Assembly (NCBI GenBank): GCA_029204225.1
Contig: CM055115.1
Location: 8,064,575 to 8,128,574, forward strand
Direction: 5' to 3'
Source: Diphasiastrum complanatum
Lineage: Eukaryota > Streptophyta > Lycopodiopsida > Lycopodiales > Lycopodiaceae
Length of the DNA stretch: 64,000 bases
Part shown: piece after piece, positions 46,534 to 51,099 of the stretch
Layout: each line of letters opens with the position of its first letter
Numbering within the stretch: position 1 is the stretch's first letter
The notes under the pieces: generated by a model
What the model was told of the DNA's origin: nothing
Databases searched by the model: none
What the model saw: the letters and a program-made list of their open reading frames with translations, nothing else
Program-made: the position numbers and the translations under genes

Positions 46534-47097
46534 TATCTCTTCCCACACACTATTTATAACAGGTCCATGCCTTGATTGGATGTGCTTCTCCAAGCTTATC
46601 AACAATAGGAAAGTTCTAGATCTATTCCAAACCCTACTCAAATATAGACCAGATTCAATGTACCAAAATTGATCATTTTGAATTGGTCCAAACTCGACCT
46701 ACTACATTTTCCACACTTTTCAAAAAATTGGTAATTCAAATGAACTTAGACTAAAATAACTTTATAATATTTATCTCTTAGTCTAAAATGCATATTGGCC
46801 TAAATTGCCAAATTAGCTAGATCAAATTAGTTGACAATTTCTCACACTTATTAGCATAAATGAGGAGATATTTGGTGAGTTATTTGTTGTGGTTATGATT
46901 CTTTCTACATTTTTGAGCAGGTTGCTGTCTTCAATATGGGCTCAACGGTAGTGCTTGTATTTCAAGCACCAGGGTCAACTTTGAAGGAGAGTGAACATGT
47001 TGCCAATGGCTCAGTAGCATCTCTTTCTAGAGGATTTCACTTTTTTGTCAACAACGGGCAGAGGGTAAGGGTAGGACAAGCTATCGGGAGATGGTAA
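10162..47097 (+). CDS. PSD1: Phosphatidylserine decarboxylase, type I (mitochondrial-type), 3' six exons
   Basis: Converts phosphatidylserine to phosphatidylethanolamine; type I plant enzymes act in mitochondria. Six exons join in frame: 10162-10418, 10564-10670, 10895-10962, 28080-28157, 38792-38914 and 46921-47097 (810 nt, 269 residues plus stop). All introns are GT...AG and the split codons agree in phase. Diagnostic pieces in order: SPVDG with [93 protein letters not shown]; and [10 protein letters not shown] before the stop. The Asp of SPVDG (10174-10176), the second His of YHRVH (10625-10627) and the Ser of GST (46942-46944) match the family's D-H-S processing triad; that Ser becomes the pyruvoyl group after self-cleavage. 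About 170 N-terminal residues (targeting and membrane segments in relatives) are missing and probably off-window. The type assignment rests on motif resemblance. Confidence 0.93.
11480..11700 (-). pseudogene. Fragment of retrotransposon gag with zinc-knuckle-like motifs
   Basis: The - strand reads [20 protein letters not shown] followed by [16 protein letters not shown]. The same passage, with ACSKNHRFPECPNKKKFVPF, occurs on the + strand at about 62380-62480, so both derive from one element family. Cys/His spacing is of nucleocapsid type. Nothing else of the element was found nearby. Confidence 0.6.
11843..12544. mobile_element. hAT-type MITE, 702 bp, with perfect 8-bp target duplication
   Basis: Ends are CATAGTTGCAC and GTGCAACTATG, an 11-bp perfect inverted repeat. 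The flanks are identical 8-mers GTACATAC at 11835-11842 and 12545-12552. Subterminal regions contain clustered GAAACGCGTTTC palindromes, then T-rich and A-rich runs. The centre includes a run of CCCCCC/GGGGGG words near 12220-12280. No transposase is encoded. Terminal structure and 8-bp duplication fit the hAT superfamily. Confidence 0.93.
12728..12772 (+). repeat. (CA)n microsatellite in a near-palindromic context
   Basis: CACACACGTGCACACACA and following CA repeats to about 12765, then CGTGTGTGCACTG. The block is partly self-complementary. Confidence 0.9.
12805..13300. repeat. Degenerate palindrome-rich repeat, possible old MITE remnants
   Basis: It contains AATGCGTTCTGCTGCAACTGTG near 12819, TTCTGAAACATGTTTCGGAA near 13013, GAACGCTGTTTCAGAATG near 13117 and CGTTCCAGAACACG near 13263. 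These are spaced by A/T runs, as in the MITE at 11843. No intact ends or target duplications were seen. Confidence 0.35.
13917..14713 (+). mobile_element. LINE copy B: ORF1-like fragment plus 3' end with TTC/CT tail
   Basis: One frame around 14115-14330 reads [20 protein letters not shown] then TALQ, followed by a Lys/Gln-rich segment. This resembles the LINE ORF1-type motif KGTxIFIxEDLT. A second frame covers 13925-14209. From about 14560 the family 3' end appears (GTCTTATACGCCTTTTGTCATGG, then GACGTTAATAAAGC) and passes into CTT and CT repeats. The intervening ORF2 is missing, so this is a deleted copy. The ORF1 assignment is tentative; the 3' end is clear. Confidence 0.6.
14626..14713 (+). 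repeat. (CTT)n-(CT)n microsatellite tail of LINE copy B
   Basis: Directly follows AATAAAG. About nine CTT units pass into about 30 CT units, then abut the 5'-truncated start of the next LINE copy at 14714. Confidence 0.95.
14714..15540 (+). mobile_element. LINE copy C, 5'-truncated, internally deleted
   Basis: Begins inside reverse transcriptase at [20 protein letters not shown], goes on with [16 protein letters not shown] and [16 protein letters not shown] (the region just after the catalytic Y/FxDD motif in LINE RTs). It then jumps near 14930 to the acidic C-terminal and 3' UTR region. The 3' end (hairpin at 15501-15514, GACATTAATAAAGC, short CT tail) ends at about 15540. A 193-bp MITE interrupts the 3' UTR at 15282. 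Confidence 0.82.
15282..15474. mobile_element. hAT-type MITE, 193 bp, nested in LINE copy C
   Basis: Flanked by identical 8-mers TTGACATG at 15274-15281 and 15475-15482. Ends CAAGGTTACA and TGCAACTTTG are imperfect inverted repeats (8 of 10 match). Inside are repeated GGTTCGAACC palindromes flanking A- and T-runs. The uninterrupted site exists in the sibling LINE at about 15875 (CTTGATATGTACTT), which confirms the insertion. Confidence 0.92.
15541..15970 (+). mobile_element. LINE copy D, 3' UTR only, CT-tailed
   Basis: Starts directly after the short tail of copy C and repeats the end of the coding region and the 3' UTR (compare CTCGTATTACATCTTTCTTT with CTCATATCACATCTTTTTTT near 15095). Ends with the hairpin at 15907-15920, GACGTTAATAAAG and a CT tail at about 15946-15970. 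Copies B, C and D stand head to tail. Confidence 0.82.
15971..17202. other. Intron sequence without recognised features
   Basis: No coding family, LTR or terminal repeat was recognised. Short open frames are present but show no motif. Confidence 0.4.
17203..17264 (+). repeat. (TC)n microsatellite, about 62 bp
   Basis: Uninterrupted TC repeat. It directly abuts a MITE fragment at 17265. The upstream sequence lacks the LINE hairpin, so I do not assign it to a LINE tail. Confidence 0.96.
17265..17380. repeat. Truncated hAT-type MITE (right end only)
   Basis: Contains GAACCGGTTTGAACC and ACCGCGGTTCAATGCAACTATG, the same end (TGCAACTATG) and the same GGTTCGAACC-type subterminal words as the intact MITEs. 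The left end is missing at the CT tract, so no target duplication can be shown. Confidence 0.6.
17395..18485 (-). pseudogene. Transposase-like C-terminal tail, unassigned, split by gypsy insertion
   Basis: The - strand at 17480-17540 reads [20 protein letters not shown] followed by Arg/Gly-rich sequence ([12 protein letters not shown]). A similar passage, [19 protein letters not shown], occurs at 23650-23710 on the other side of the gypsy element. At 18240-18480 another - strand frame reads [20 protein letters not shown] then [16 protein letters not shown], a low-complexity Arg/Gly/Ser tail like those ending some hAT transposases. At 17640-17760 the frame reads [21 protein letters not shown] cannot name the family with confidence. 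Stops interrupt it. Confidence 0.4.
18049..18118 (+). repeat. Compound (CT)n(CA)n microsatellite
   Basis: About 13 CT units followed by about 22 CA units. Direct reading. Confidence 0.97.
18510..22390 (-). pseudogene. gag-pol pseudogene of the decayed gypsy element
   Basis: Pieces from N to C terminus: gag coiled-coil segment at 22064-22387 ([20 protein letters not shown]); protease at 21146-21886 with [11 protein letters not shown], where the catalytic DSGAT-type motif has Glu for Gly; RT start at 20905-21189; RT palm at 20550-20891 with [11 protein letters not shown]/RNase H at 19944-20638 with [13 protein letters not shown]; linker and integrase zinc finger at 19390-20026; integrase remnants at 18877-19300; integrase C-terminus and chromodomain start at 18487-18813. 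At least eight frame changes separate them. It is closely related to the intact element at 2-2947, which has an Asp where this copy has Asn in TDAS. Confidence 0.9.
23282..23295 (-). other. Primer binding site (tRNA-iMet type)
   Basis: The - strand reads CTAGTATCAGAGCC directly after the 5' LTR, close to the common plant PBS TGGTATCAGAGC. Confidence 0.8.
23296..23650 (-). repeat. 5' LTR of the decayed gypsy element (355 bp)
   Basis: On the - strand it starts TGTTACGAGCC and ends ATCTCTAACA. It aligns along its length with the LTR at 2959-3316 in inverted orientation. The sequence beyond 23650 is the transposase-like tail also seen at 17480. Confidence 0.93.
23651..23880 (-). pseudogene. Second piece of the unassigned transposase-like tail
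   Basis: The - strand reads [20 protein letters not shown] ending exactly at the gypsy LTR, with a Gln/Arg-rich stretch before it. It matches the passage at 17480-17540. This means either the gypsy element split one gene or two copies flank it. No stop-free frame spans it. Confidence 0.4.
23881..26820 (-). mobile_element. Ty3/gypsy element, strongly decayed, truncated at integrase start
   Basis: A relative of the two chromoviruses, more degraded. In its own direction: gag at about 26050-26810 (piece at 26416-26604), a zinc-knuckle remnant [11 protein letters not shown] near 25745, protease at 25290-25680, RT at 24700-25270, RNase H at 24240-24660, and the linker and start of the integrase zinc finger at 23890-24128 ([12 protein letters not shown]). 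Near 25268 RT jumps directly to protease, so a segment of several hundred bp is deleted. An 87-bp insertion interrupts RT at 24952. No LTR could be assigned. Confidence 0.82.
24952..25038. mobile_element. 87-bp MITE-like insertion in gypsy RT with 8-bp target duplication
   Basis: Flanked by TAGCTTAT at 24944-24951 and 25039-25046. It begins CATAGTTGAACCGCGGTTCG and carries GGTTCGAA palindromes and an A-rich run, like the MITEs at 11843 and 15282. The gypsy copies at 590 and 20565 have the uninterrupted sequence (AGCTTATGCTTTCTAAG), so the insertion is certain. The right end (TAACACTA) matches the left poorly. Confidence 0.88.
26821..27600 (-). repeat. Probable leader region of the decayed gypsy element
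   Basis: Lies upstream of gag in the - direction, where the sibling element has an 850-bp non-coding leader, and carries repeated GCTGAAA, GCGCTGG and TGCAAG words. A primer-site-like GAGTATCAGCAC occurs near 27572 on the - strand, but no LTR match to 23296-23650 was seen. Confidence 0.4.
27601..28079. other. Intron sequence before PSD1 exon D
   Basis: AT-rich, no coding or transposon feature recognised; ends in the exon D acceptor. Confidence 0.5.
28080..28157 (+). CDS. PSD1: PSD1 exon D (78 nt)
   Basis: Acceptor CCATTAG, donor GTACGT, phase 0 at both ends. Encodes [11 protein letters not shown] then [15 protein letters not shown], the conserved segment between the NLYV...NER block and FEPEL. 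It lies 17,117 bp from the preceding exon. Confidence 0.92.
28158..29826. other. Intron sequence after PSD1 exon D, with a related pair of short repeats
   Basis: Two similar stretches occur near 28565-28640 and 29575-29645 (GGTGATTTGGAGATTGGTTG and relatives). A TC microsatellite lies between them. No coding family was recognised. Confidence 0.4.
28920..28982 (+). repeat. (TC)n microsatellite, about 62 bp
   Basis: Uninterrupted TC repeat, not preceded by the LINE 3' hairpin. Confidence 0.96.
29832..30762 (-). repeat. 3' LTR of the copia element (931 bp)
   Basis: On the - strand it starts TGTAGAACACC and ends TTTCCAACA. It contains many TTCGAGTTTCGTG-type words. It is about 30 bp shorter than the partner LTR, with visible indels near 30350-30480. 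Confidence 0.95.
30763..31368 (-). pseudogene. Copia RNase H domain and C-terminus
   Basis: The frame reads [20 protein letters not shown] (RT-RNase H connection), [20 protein letters not shown] with the first catalytic Asp, [39 protein letters not shown] and DIFTKPL, all typical of copia RNase H. The frame runs from a short overlap with the integrase frame to the polypurine tract. The RT palm that should precede it is absent, so it can act only with RT supplied by another element, if at all. Confidence 0.92.
31349..32773 (-). CDS. Copia protease-integrase polyprotein segment
   Basis: A 474-residue frame: zinc-knuckle remnant [18 protein letters not shown] at the start, protease with [17 protein letters not shown]-pre-integrase [12 protein letters not shown], and integrase with [29 protein letters not shown] and [18 protein letters not shown] (D, D, E catalytic set). 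It ends in [10 protein letters not shown] where normal copia pol would continue to RT, and the last residues come from the deletion junction. The frame is intact and may still be translated. Confidence 0.93.
   Translation of the reverse strand: MQKIKSYRRQECIHCHKRGHAAVDCYQNPRNKKEQNRSEPSDSNFVEDKAECSRAAEERTTRNSAAYVSEDLCCSLNSQIREVVLDSGATSYFVSSKQILSEYKKTNYSRFIILGDDSKHIVDGIGVLWLDTNQGEKKLEEVLYVPTLDKDLLSVAKIVDTGMSITFTRNSCRLLDGDLVAKGNRYGNLYHLSIQTRVEQANQTQESTDILWHKRLCHMNMEALYQANKSQRIEGVEIKSRDIRSTCESCLKGKMSRTPFNKDVYKATKVPEIVHSDICRPFGVLSLGVAKYFITFIDDFNKFVVVYFIRTKSEAFEKFVEYTNWAEKQTGSKLKQIRTDRGGDYISNEFKAFCTDRGIMHTKTTSYTPKHNGIAERRNRTLMEAARCMMAHAKAPKELWAEAVATSNYLQNRILKSRMPDKTPHEVWWKSKPNLAHVRTFGCAVYMHIPDKLRKKLDEKAKQAFLVGFELRPI
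32704..33524 (-). pseudogene. Copia gag (two frames)
   Basis: The N-terminal piece at 33198-33524 reads [20 protein letters not shown] (DUF4219/gag-type start) and continues through [11 protein letters not shown] second frame at 32704-33219 reads [20 protein letters not shown], a Lys-rich basic linker, and [12 protein letters not shown], a zinc-knuckle remnant. One frameshift near 33205 joins the two, and another near 32770 separates gag from the protease frame. Confidence 0.9.
33591..33605 (-). other. Primer binding site of the copia element
   Basis: The - strand reads TGGTATCAGAGCAAA one base after the LTR end, complementary to the 3' end of initiator Met tRNA. Confidence 0.92.
33607..34568 (-). 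repeat. 5' LTR of the copia element (962 bp)
   Basis: TG...CA ended direct repeat of 29832-30762. Contains extra TTCGTGACAATAT-type repeats near 34215-34240 relative to its partner. Confidence 0.95.
34879..35629 (+). repeat. LTR remnant with adjacent PBS (+ orientation)
   Basis: Ends CACACGTGTGAAACCTTCACA at 35629 and is followed at once by TGGTATCAGAGCC (35630-35642), a tRNA-iMet PBS. The start near 34879 (TGTGTGGAGCATG) is an estimate. It contains a repeated series CCAATCATG...AGGTGCA near 35030-35190 and CTCTCTCTAC repeats near 35340-35420. Only about 150 bp of leader remain to its right. Confidence 0.6.
36311..36679 (-). repeat. LTR remnant with PBS (- orientation)
   Basis: TGCTCTGATACCA at 36311-36323 is the complement of a TGGTATCAGAGCA primer site. 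To its right lies a likely LTR that on the - strand would start TGTGAAGTAGAATG at 36679. A 30-bp unit (AAGCTATGAAAGCA...CATAAGCAAGACTT) is tandemly duplicated at about 36362-36421. The left part (35800-36310) is GC-rich leader-like sequence without a convincing ORF. Confidence 0.5.
36680..38791. other. T-rich intron sequence before PSD1 exon E
   Basis: Long T-rich stretches yield open frames of Phe/Leu/Cys composition but no motif. No transposon ends were recognised. It ends with TTGCAG, the exon E acceptor. Confidence 0.5.
38792..38914 (+). CDS. PSD1: PSD1 exon E (123 nt)
   Basis: Acceptor TTTGCAG, donor GTCAGT, phase 0 at both ends, 41 codons. Encodes [15 protein letters not shown] through [17 protein letters not shown], which in the family leads directly into the VAVFNMGST block. 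It lies 10,634 bp from exon D. Confidence 0.9.
39145..39282 (-). repeat. Truncated 3' LTR of the copia complex
   Basis: Matches 46142-46280 closely (TGTGAAGAATTATGAAT, TTGGTTATGAATAACAACAC, CTATTACACATAGAAGATG). It then switches at AAGATCTTGAG to unrelated sequence, so a deletion removed about 570 bp of LTR. Confidence 0.88.
39283..40440 (-). other. Unrecognised - strand open frames inside the copia complex
   Basis: A 246-codon frame covers 39479-40219 and neighbouring frames cover 40102-40440 and 39238-39460. The main frame includes [40 protein letters not shown] and a hydrophobic end ([11 protein letters not shown]). No retroelement catalytic motif is visible. The frame near 40350 in another register reads [20 protein letters not shown]. 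It could be copia internal sequence between gag and protease or a captured segment. I do not assign a function. Confidence 0.35.
40455..40805 (+). pseudogene. Gypsy integrase core fragment, + strand, opposed to adjacent RT/RNase H
   Basis: Reads [20 protein letters not shown] and VVDHLTK, then after a short internal deletion [18 protein letters not shown] and [15 protein letters not shown]. The core Asp residues are visible (MDF and SDRN), but the third acidic residue (normally QTERVN) is Lys. It continues in another frame with [11 protein letters not shown]. It meets the end of the - strand RNase H frame at 40806, so the two domains are head to head instead of collinear. Confidence 0.88.
40806..43582 (-). 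pseudogene. Ty3/gypsy gag-protease-RT-RNase H, decayed, second family
   Basis: Different family from the chromoviruses above. N to C: gag at 43267-43582 and 42601-43101 (basic linker, zinc-knuckle [15 protein letters not shown]); protease at 41733-42599 with [17 protein letters not shown] and [18 protein letters not shown] start at 41308-41634 with [17 protein letters not shown] and [20 protein letters not shown] then jumps from LGRFVV to sequence before RNase H, losing the catalytic FxDD. RNase H at 40806-41399 has [18 protein letters not shown] and VANALSR (Asn for Asp). Frame changes near 41640-41730 and 42600 confirm decay. Confidence 0.92.
43583..44480. other. Region between gypsy gag and copia gag
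   Basis: AT-rich with poly-A/C runs (43860-44030), a GA microsatellite, and then GGCGCGCC-containing sequence near 44170. It is probably gypsy leader and flanking DNA. No LTR boundary was identified. Confidence 0.35.
44091..44142 (+). repeat. (GA)n microsatellite, about 50 bp
   Basis: Uninterrupted GA repeat. Confidence 0.96.
44701..44826 (+). repeat. 63-bp tandem duplication
   Basis: ATTAACTTACGGGTTGTTGG starts at 44701 and again at 44764. The two units differ at only a few positions (CACGCCACC versus CACGCTACC, GTTGT versus GTCGT). They lie at the end of the copia gag fragment. Confidence 0.93.
44827..45620 (-). pseudogene. Copia gag of the intronic copia complex
   Basis: N to C on the - strand: [40 protein letters not shown], a stop, then [20 protein letters not shown] (44952-45218) and [20 protein letters not shown]. 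Next comes a zinc-knuckle remnant [17 protein letters not shown] at about 44870-44920, whose second Cys has become Phe. This order is typical of UBN2-type copia gag. One stop and at least one frameshift break it. Confidence 0.85.
46130..46141 (-). other. Primer binding site of the copia complex
   Basis: The - strand reads TGGTATCAGAG next to the LTR end at 46142. Confidence 0.88.
46142..46846 (-). repeat. 5' LTR of the copia complex (705 bp)
   Basis: TG...CA bounded, PBS on its left, CTTAT duplication on its right. A GA microsatellite (about 46467-46530) lies inside it. Confidence 0.9.
46467..46530 (+). repeat. (GA)n microsatellite within the copia LTR
   Basis: Uninterrupted GA repeat of about 32 units. 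Confidence 0.96.
46921..47097 (+). CDS. PSD1: PSD1 terminal exon F with GST self-cleavage site and stop
   Basis: Acceptor TTGAGCAG, 58 codons plus TAA. Contains [10 protein letters not shown], the Gly-Ser bond cut during maturation, and ends [11 protein letters not shown] copia LTR ends only 74 bp upstream, so the acceptor and its pyrimidine stretch lie just outside the insertion. Confidence 0.93.
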   Translation, partial: VAVFNMGSTVVLVFQAPGSTLKESEHVANGSVASLSRGFHFFVNNGQRVRVGQAIGRW

Positions 47098-47408
47098 CAT
47101 TTTACGATAGTGTTGAAAAAGAAAGGCTTTGATTGGAAGCTCCAATGACAAAATATAGTCACTTATATTATAATGCAGCCCATTCAATTTTGCAATTGTG
47201 ATAAAAGGTACTATTAGACTTCAAAAAGTGCAAGGATGAAAATAGAGATGGAAATCAATGACATCCAAGTGTTTTATGACCGAGTCACTAATACTACTGG
47301 CTTCTGTTGCACTTCTTTTGCCTAGGATTTTGCATATTTTTATTATCCTTCTAATGTTAATTTATTTGACATGAAAGTGTTCTTTACTGTCAAAAGTTTA
47401 GAACAAAA

Positions 47409-47410
<2 letters not shown>
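47098..47410 (+). other. Region downstream of the PSD1 stop (likely 3' UTR start)
   Basis: AT-rich sequence after the TAA. No canonical AATAAA was seen close by. The next landmark is the compound microsatellite at 47411. Confidence 0.4.

Positions 47411-47493
<83 letters not shown>
47411..47493 (+). repeat. Compound (CT)n(CA)n microsatellite
   Basis: About 18 CT units followed by about 23 CA units. The same compound type occurs at 18049. Confidence 0.97.
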
Positions 47494-47495
<2 letters not shown>

Positions 47496-47809
47496 TACAA
47501 TTGCATGTTTATTAAATGCATTTCCAGTGTATTTCTATGGGTTAGGGTTAGTTTGGGGCCCTTTTAAACATGAAAGGGTCTTTTAGATTTGTGCAAATTA
47601 TTCATGAGTAAGAATTTTGGATTTGAATTTGACAATTAGAAAATGAATGGTCCTAGAACATGGTTGGTTCAACAACTCATGATTTGAAGATGCCATAGGC
47701 CCACAGTTGCACATACATAACCCTATGCTTACCCAGTGTGCTCAATGGTTAGTCTAGGAACTCCATCAAATGGATGTCTTATTTGTCAAAGTGCATGATA
47801 ACCTAGTAG

Positions 47810-48241
47810 CATAGAACCCACGATTTTCAAAACCGTGGGGTGAACCATACCACGGTTCATGAATTGTGGTATGGTTCCTTTAGTTAATTGATTAATTAAT
47901 TAATTTCCATTCTCTCCAAAACCCCTCCCAAGGCATTTTTGGTTCTCATTTCATAGATTTCACAAATGGTCCTAAGATTTCACAGATTTTTGGCATTACA
48001 TAGATTTCACATATGCACAGATTTCACAGTTTTTTGGCATTAAATTGATTTCACATATTCAAATGATTTCACAAATTTTTTTGGCCTTTTTTTTGCATAT
48101 TTTTGGGCTATTTTTGGGGGTGGGAAACTAAAATTTAATCAATTAATTGGACGGTTCAGCCTTAAATTTTTGGTGAACCATACGGTTCATTGTACGTTTC
48201 TGAGAACCGTGGTGAACCGTCCACGGTTCTTAGATTCTATG
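47810..48241. mobile_element. hAT-type MITE, 432 bp, with perfect 8-bp target duplication
   Basis: Flanked by CCTAGTAG at 47802-47809 and 48242-48249. Ends CATAGAA and TTCTATG are inverted. Subterminal words AACCGTGG/CCACGGTT and GGTTCA/TGAACC are repeated on both sides. The centre contains T-rich sequence with repeated ATTTCACA words. No coding capacity. Confidence 0.92.
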
Positions 48242-48249
48242 CCTAGTAG

Positions 48250-50273
48250 TTATTTTTATTTGAGACTACTTAATTATCCATACTTGCACCACGCAGAAGT
48301 AATGCAATATCAAGTACGACCAAATGGATATGTTTCTTGAGAAGTTGAATTTTGATGCAAAGATGTTTAGTTTATGAGAAACAAATGTTTGCTAGAAATA
48401 AAATACATTGATGGAGCTTACAAATTGCATTAATAATTTCAGTGCCGAATGTCTGTGGCGTTCTCTATCAATCAAAGACAAAAAGATCTTAAATAGATCT
48501 CCAAATAAAGTGGTAAGGAATGAATTTAGTCTTAAAAAAAATCAAGAGCAAAAATTGTCTGTTATGGACAATTAGTTGACACAAATTCAACAAGTAGATT
48601 ACATTGCATTTAACATTCATAACACAAATAAAGTAGCAGATTACAACATGAGCAATATGGATTGTTATGCATTCTCGTAGTATGTCTATTAGCTCAGAAG
48701 ATGTTTTTCAAATCTAGATTGTATATAATGTGCAAAAAGTACAAAAAGGACCAAGAGTGGATCCTAATATGATCCTCAAGAGAGATTGGTTGTCAGATTA
48801 CTTGATCTATCAATCTACTTGAGATTAAGATCAATCTAGATCAATTCTAGACACAAAATCCTAACAAGAACAATTATTAATTGAAGGTAGGTGTACTTTT
48901 TGGTTTTCCACGTGTGAAACCCTGTCTGAGTATGGACTCCAACCTGAAAATCAAGTACACATTGATAGCACCTCAAAACAATAAAAACAAATGTAGACAA
49001 ATGGAGAGAATCACTCAAAATTGCTTCCAAAACCAAGATTGGTGTCTTACATTGATTATGGCCAAATAAGCCTCTATATATACACTTTTGGAGTTCGAGG
49101 TACTGATCATGTATTAGATCTCACACGTGTGAGGATGCCTTGTCACCATCATGTCATTTGACACTTGGATCAAAACTTTTCATTTTGGGCATTTTTGGTC
49201 TATTTTCCTACTATATGGAGATCTTCATAGAAATCTTCTAGAAGCAAAAACTCGCCTACTTCAGCTATTTCCACACGTGTGAGCTGTCCTCTACACATGG
49301 GATGTGACACCTATTCAAAATATTTGGCTCATGCAATCATTAGATTGGTGCCATGTGTCATATATCTAGAAAACTAGTTTTTGGCCATTTTAGCCACTAG
49401 AACTTGAATTACATCATATGTACAACATATATGATTATGGTACATGAAAAGTACACTAGTTTCACACGTGGGAACAGGCTCCACACATGTGTGTCTATCC
49501 TATATACAAGATTTTTGGCCTCTACCAAGCTTATTTTTGCATTTTTCACATATAATTTGTCAAAAAAAAAAGGTCAAAGCATAGAGATAACAATAAATAC
49601 ATCATTTTTTTATGAACTTGTAATCAATAAATAAGTTCATCTTAGAAAATAGGATTTAATATTTTAACCATCCTATTTTTTAATTCCATATATCACTTAA
49701 ATTCATTATGATTAGTACATGGTTTGAAACATAGAAAAATTGATAATCTCCTTATAGTCCATCTATGTTTTTAAGGCACTCATTGTACTTAATGTATCAT
49801 GTAGACATATACAAGTGTCTCACTAGGATCAAGAGGATATCTTATTATAACACATCAATTTTGTGAAGTACTCAATAGATAAGTCCTTTCGAGATGGGGT
49901 TTGGTACTTTATAAATCATATTTTTCTAGCTCGATATATCACCTAAATTTAGTAAGACTACTACAAGGTTCAAAATCTTTAGAAAATCTCCTTACAATTC
50001 ATCCATTTTCTAAGGTACTCATTGACAATTTGAATCACGGTCGGTGGATCGATCTCCATTATTGGATCTTCAAAAAAGTTTTTTTTGAAGAGTTGAAGGC
50101 ATCCTACGTTCAGATTTCTCTTCGATCTTTTTTTTAATCTTCACATTGAAATGTTGAGAGGGTCCAATGTGCAGAAAGGTTGAAAAGGCTTCAACGTGAA
50201 GTTTTCACTCATTTTTTTTTTTGTTTTTCCTAGACCTCACTAAAAGAGACAAAGGAAGAACGCGACTCTGTCT
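48250..50273. other. Intergenic AT-rich stretch, LTR-like words only
   Basis: CACACGTGTGA motifs near 48910, 49120 and 49270 resemble those at the ends of the LTRs at 35629 and 51578, so old LTR pieces are likely. No coding sequence was recognised. Confidence 0.35.
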
Positions 50274-50693
50274 GCATTCAGACTGTATTTTTTTCACGAC
50301 TGAATAATCATTGTTCTAGTAATCGAGGTCGTGTATGTCATGCTGAATGTTCATTTTATTCATGTCCAGATTGTTTCTTGCTTACAAAATAAACTTATTC
50401 GTAGATTAAGTTGTATTCATATGATTGATAGCATGCGTCGATTTGTCGCTTTAGTCTCTGCACCTCTAACACGCTTCCGCAAAGCTAAATCTAAAACCAA
50501 GATAATTCGTGCATGGCTATGGAATCGATCATGTCAATCCAGTGACTTCAAAGATGTGATCAAGTAGGAGAGACTTCAATCTGTCAAAGTCGGTATGAAT
50601 CTGATATACGTAGTTGCATGCACCGAGGATTTCATGTGCCGCGCTGCTCTTCCACTGCGCTGCGGTGTCGCGATATCCCGACAAATAATACTC
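50274..50693 (+). repeat. LTR copy, + orientation, inverted relative to 56468-56890
   Basis: Reads TGCATTCAGACTGTATTTTT...GCGATATCCCGACA. The reverse complement of 56468-56890 matches over almost its whole length (for example AGCATGCGTCGATTTGTCGC and the CAGTGACTTCAAAG region). With no internal sequence of its own it looks like a solo LTR beside a copia protease fragment. Confidence 0.75.
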
Positions 50694-50864
50694 CTCATGA
50701 AATGTCATATATGATGTAGCTCTACTATCAATCCACAAAGGATCAACATCTCCTTGATTAACCAACAAGCATGATGACATAACAAAAGTGTTGAAAAATG
50801 AAAAATCATCTATCTTGACTTTTGGTTTTGATAAGGTTTTTTCTACATGTATGTAATATTTCAT
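50694..50864 (-). pseudogene. Copia protease fragment
   Basis: The - strand reads FNTFVMSSCLLVNQGDVDPL followed by WIDSRATSYMTFHEEYY. The catalytic DSGAT motif has Arg for Gly. The frame runs into the solo LTR at 50693, and the downstream residues are LTR sequence. Confidence 0.8.
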
Positions 50865-51099
50865 ATTGGAAATGCCAAATTTGGCCTAGAGGAAACTCGA
50901 GCTACATGGGTTATATGAAGTCTGGTTGGTCAAATACAACATGCATATATATTTAAGGCATAGAAATGCCAAATATGAGCTTGTAGAAACTCGAGTCATA
51001 TCACATGCAAAGATTGTAAGTGTTCCTAAGTGACATGCAAAGCATGCACAAAGTGTAAAGGACACATGCATAGTGATTTGGACAATTCTAGTTTAGAAA

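Larger units (their letters stand above)
39145..46846 (-). mobile_element. Ty1/copia insertion complex in the last PSD1 intron
   Basis: Identical CTTAT at 39140-39144 and 46847-46851 flank TG...CA ends (TGTGAAGAATTATG at the left, CAATTTCTCACA at the right). The right LTR is complete (46142-46846), while the left LTR keeps only its first 135-140 bp. Inside are a PBS, copia gag on the - strand, an unassigned long - strand frame, and a gypsy element in two opposed pieces. Removing the insertion and one CTTAT would leave a 299-bp intron. Confidence 0.88.
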
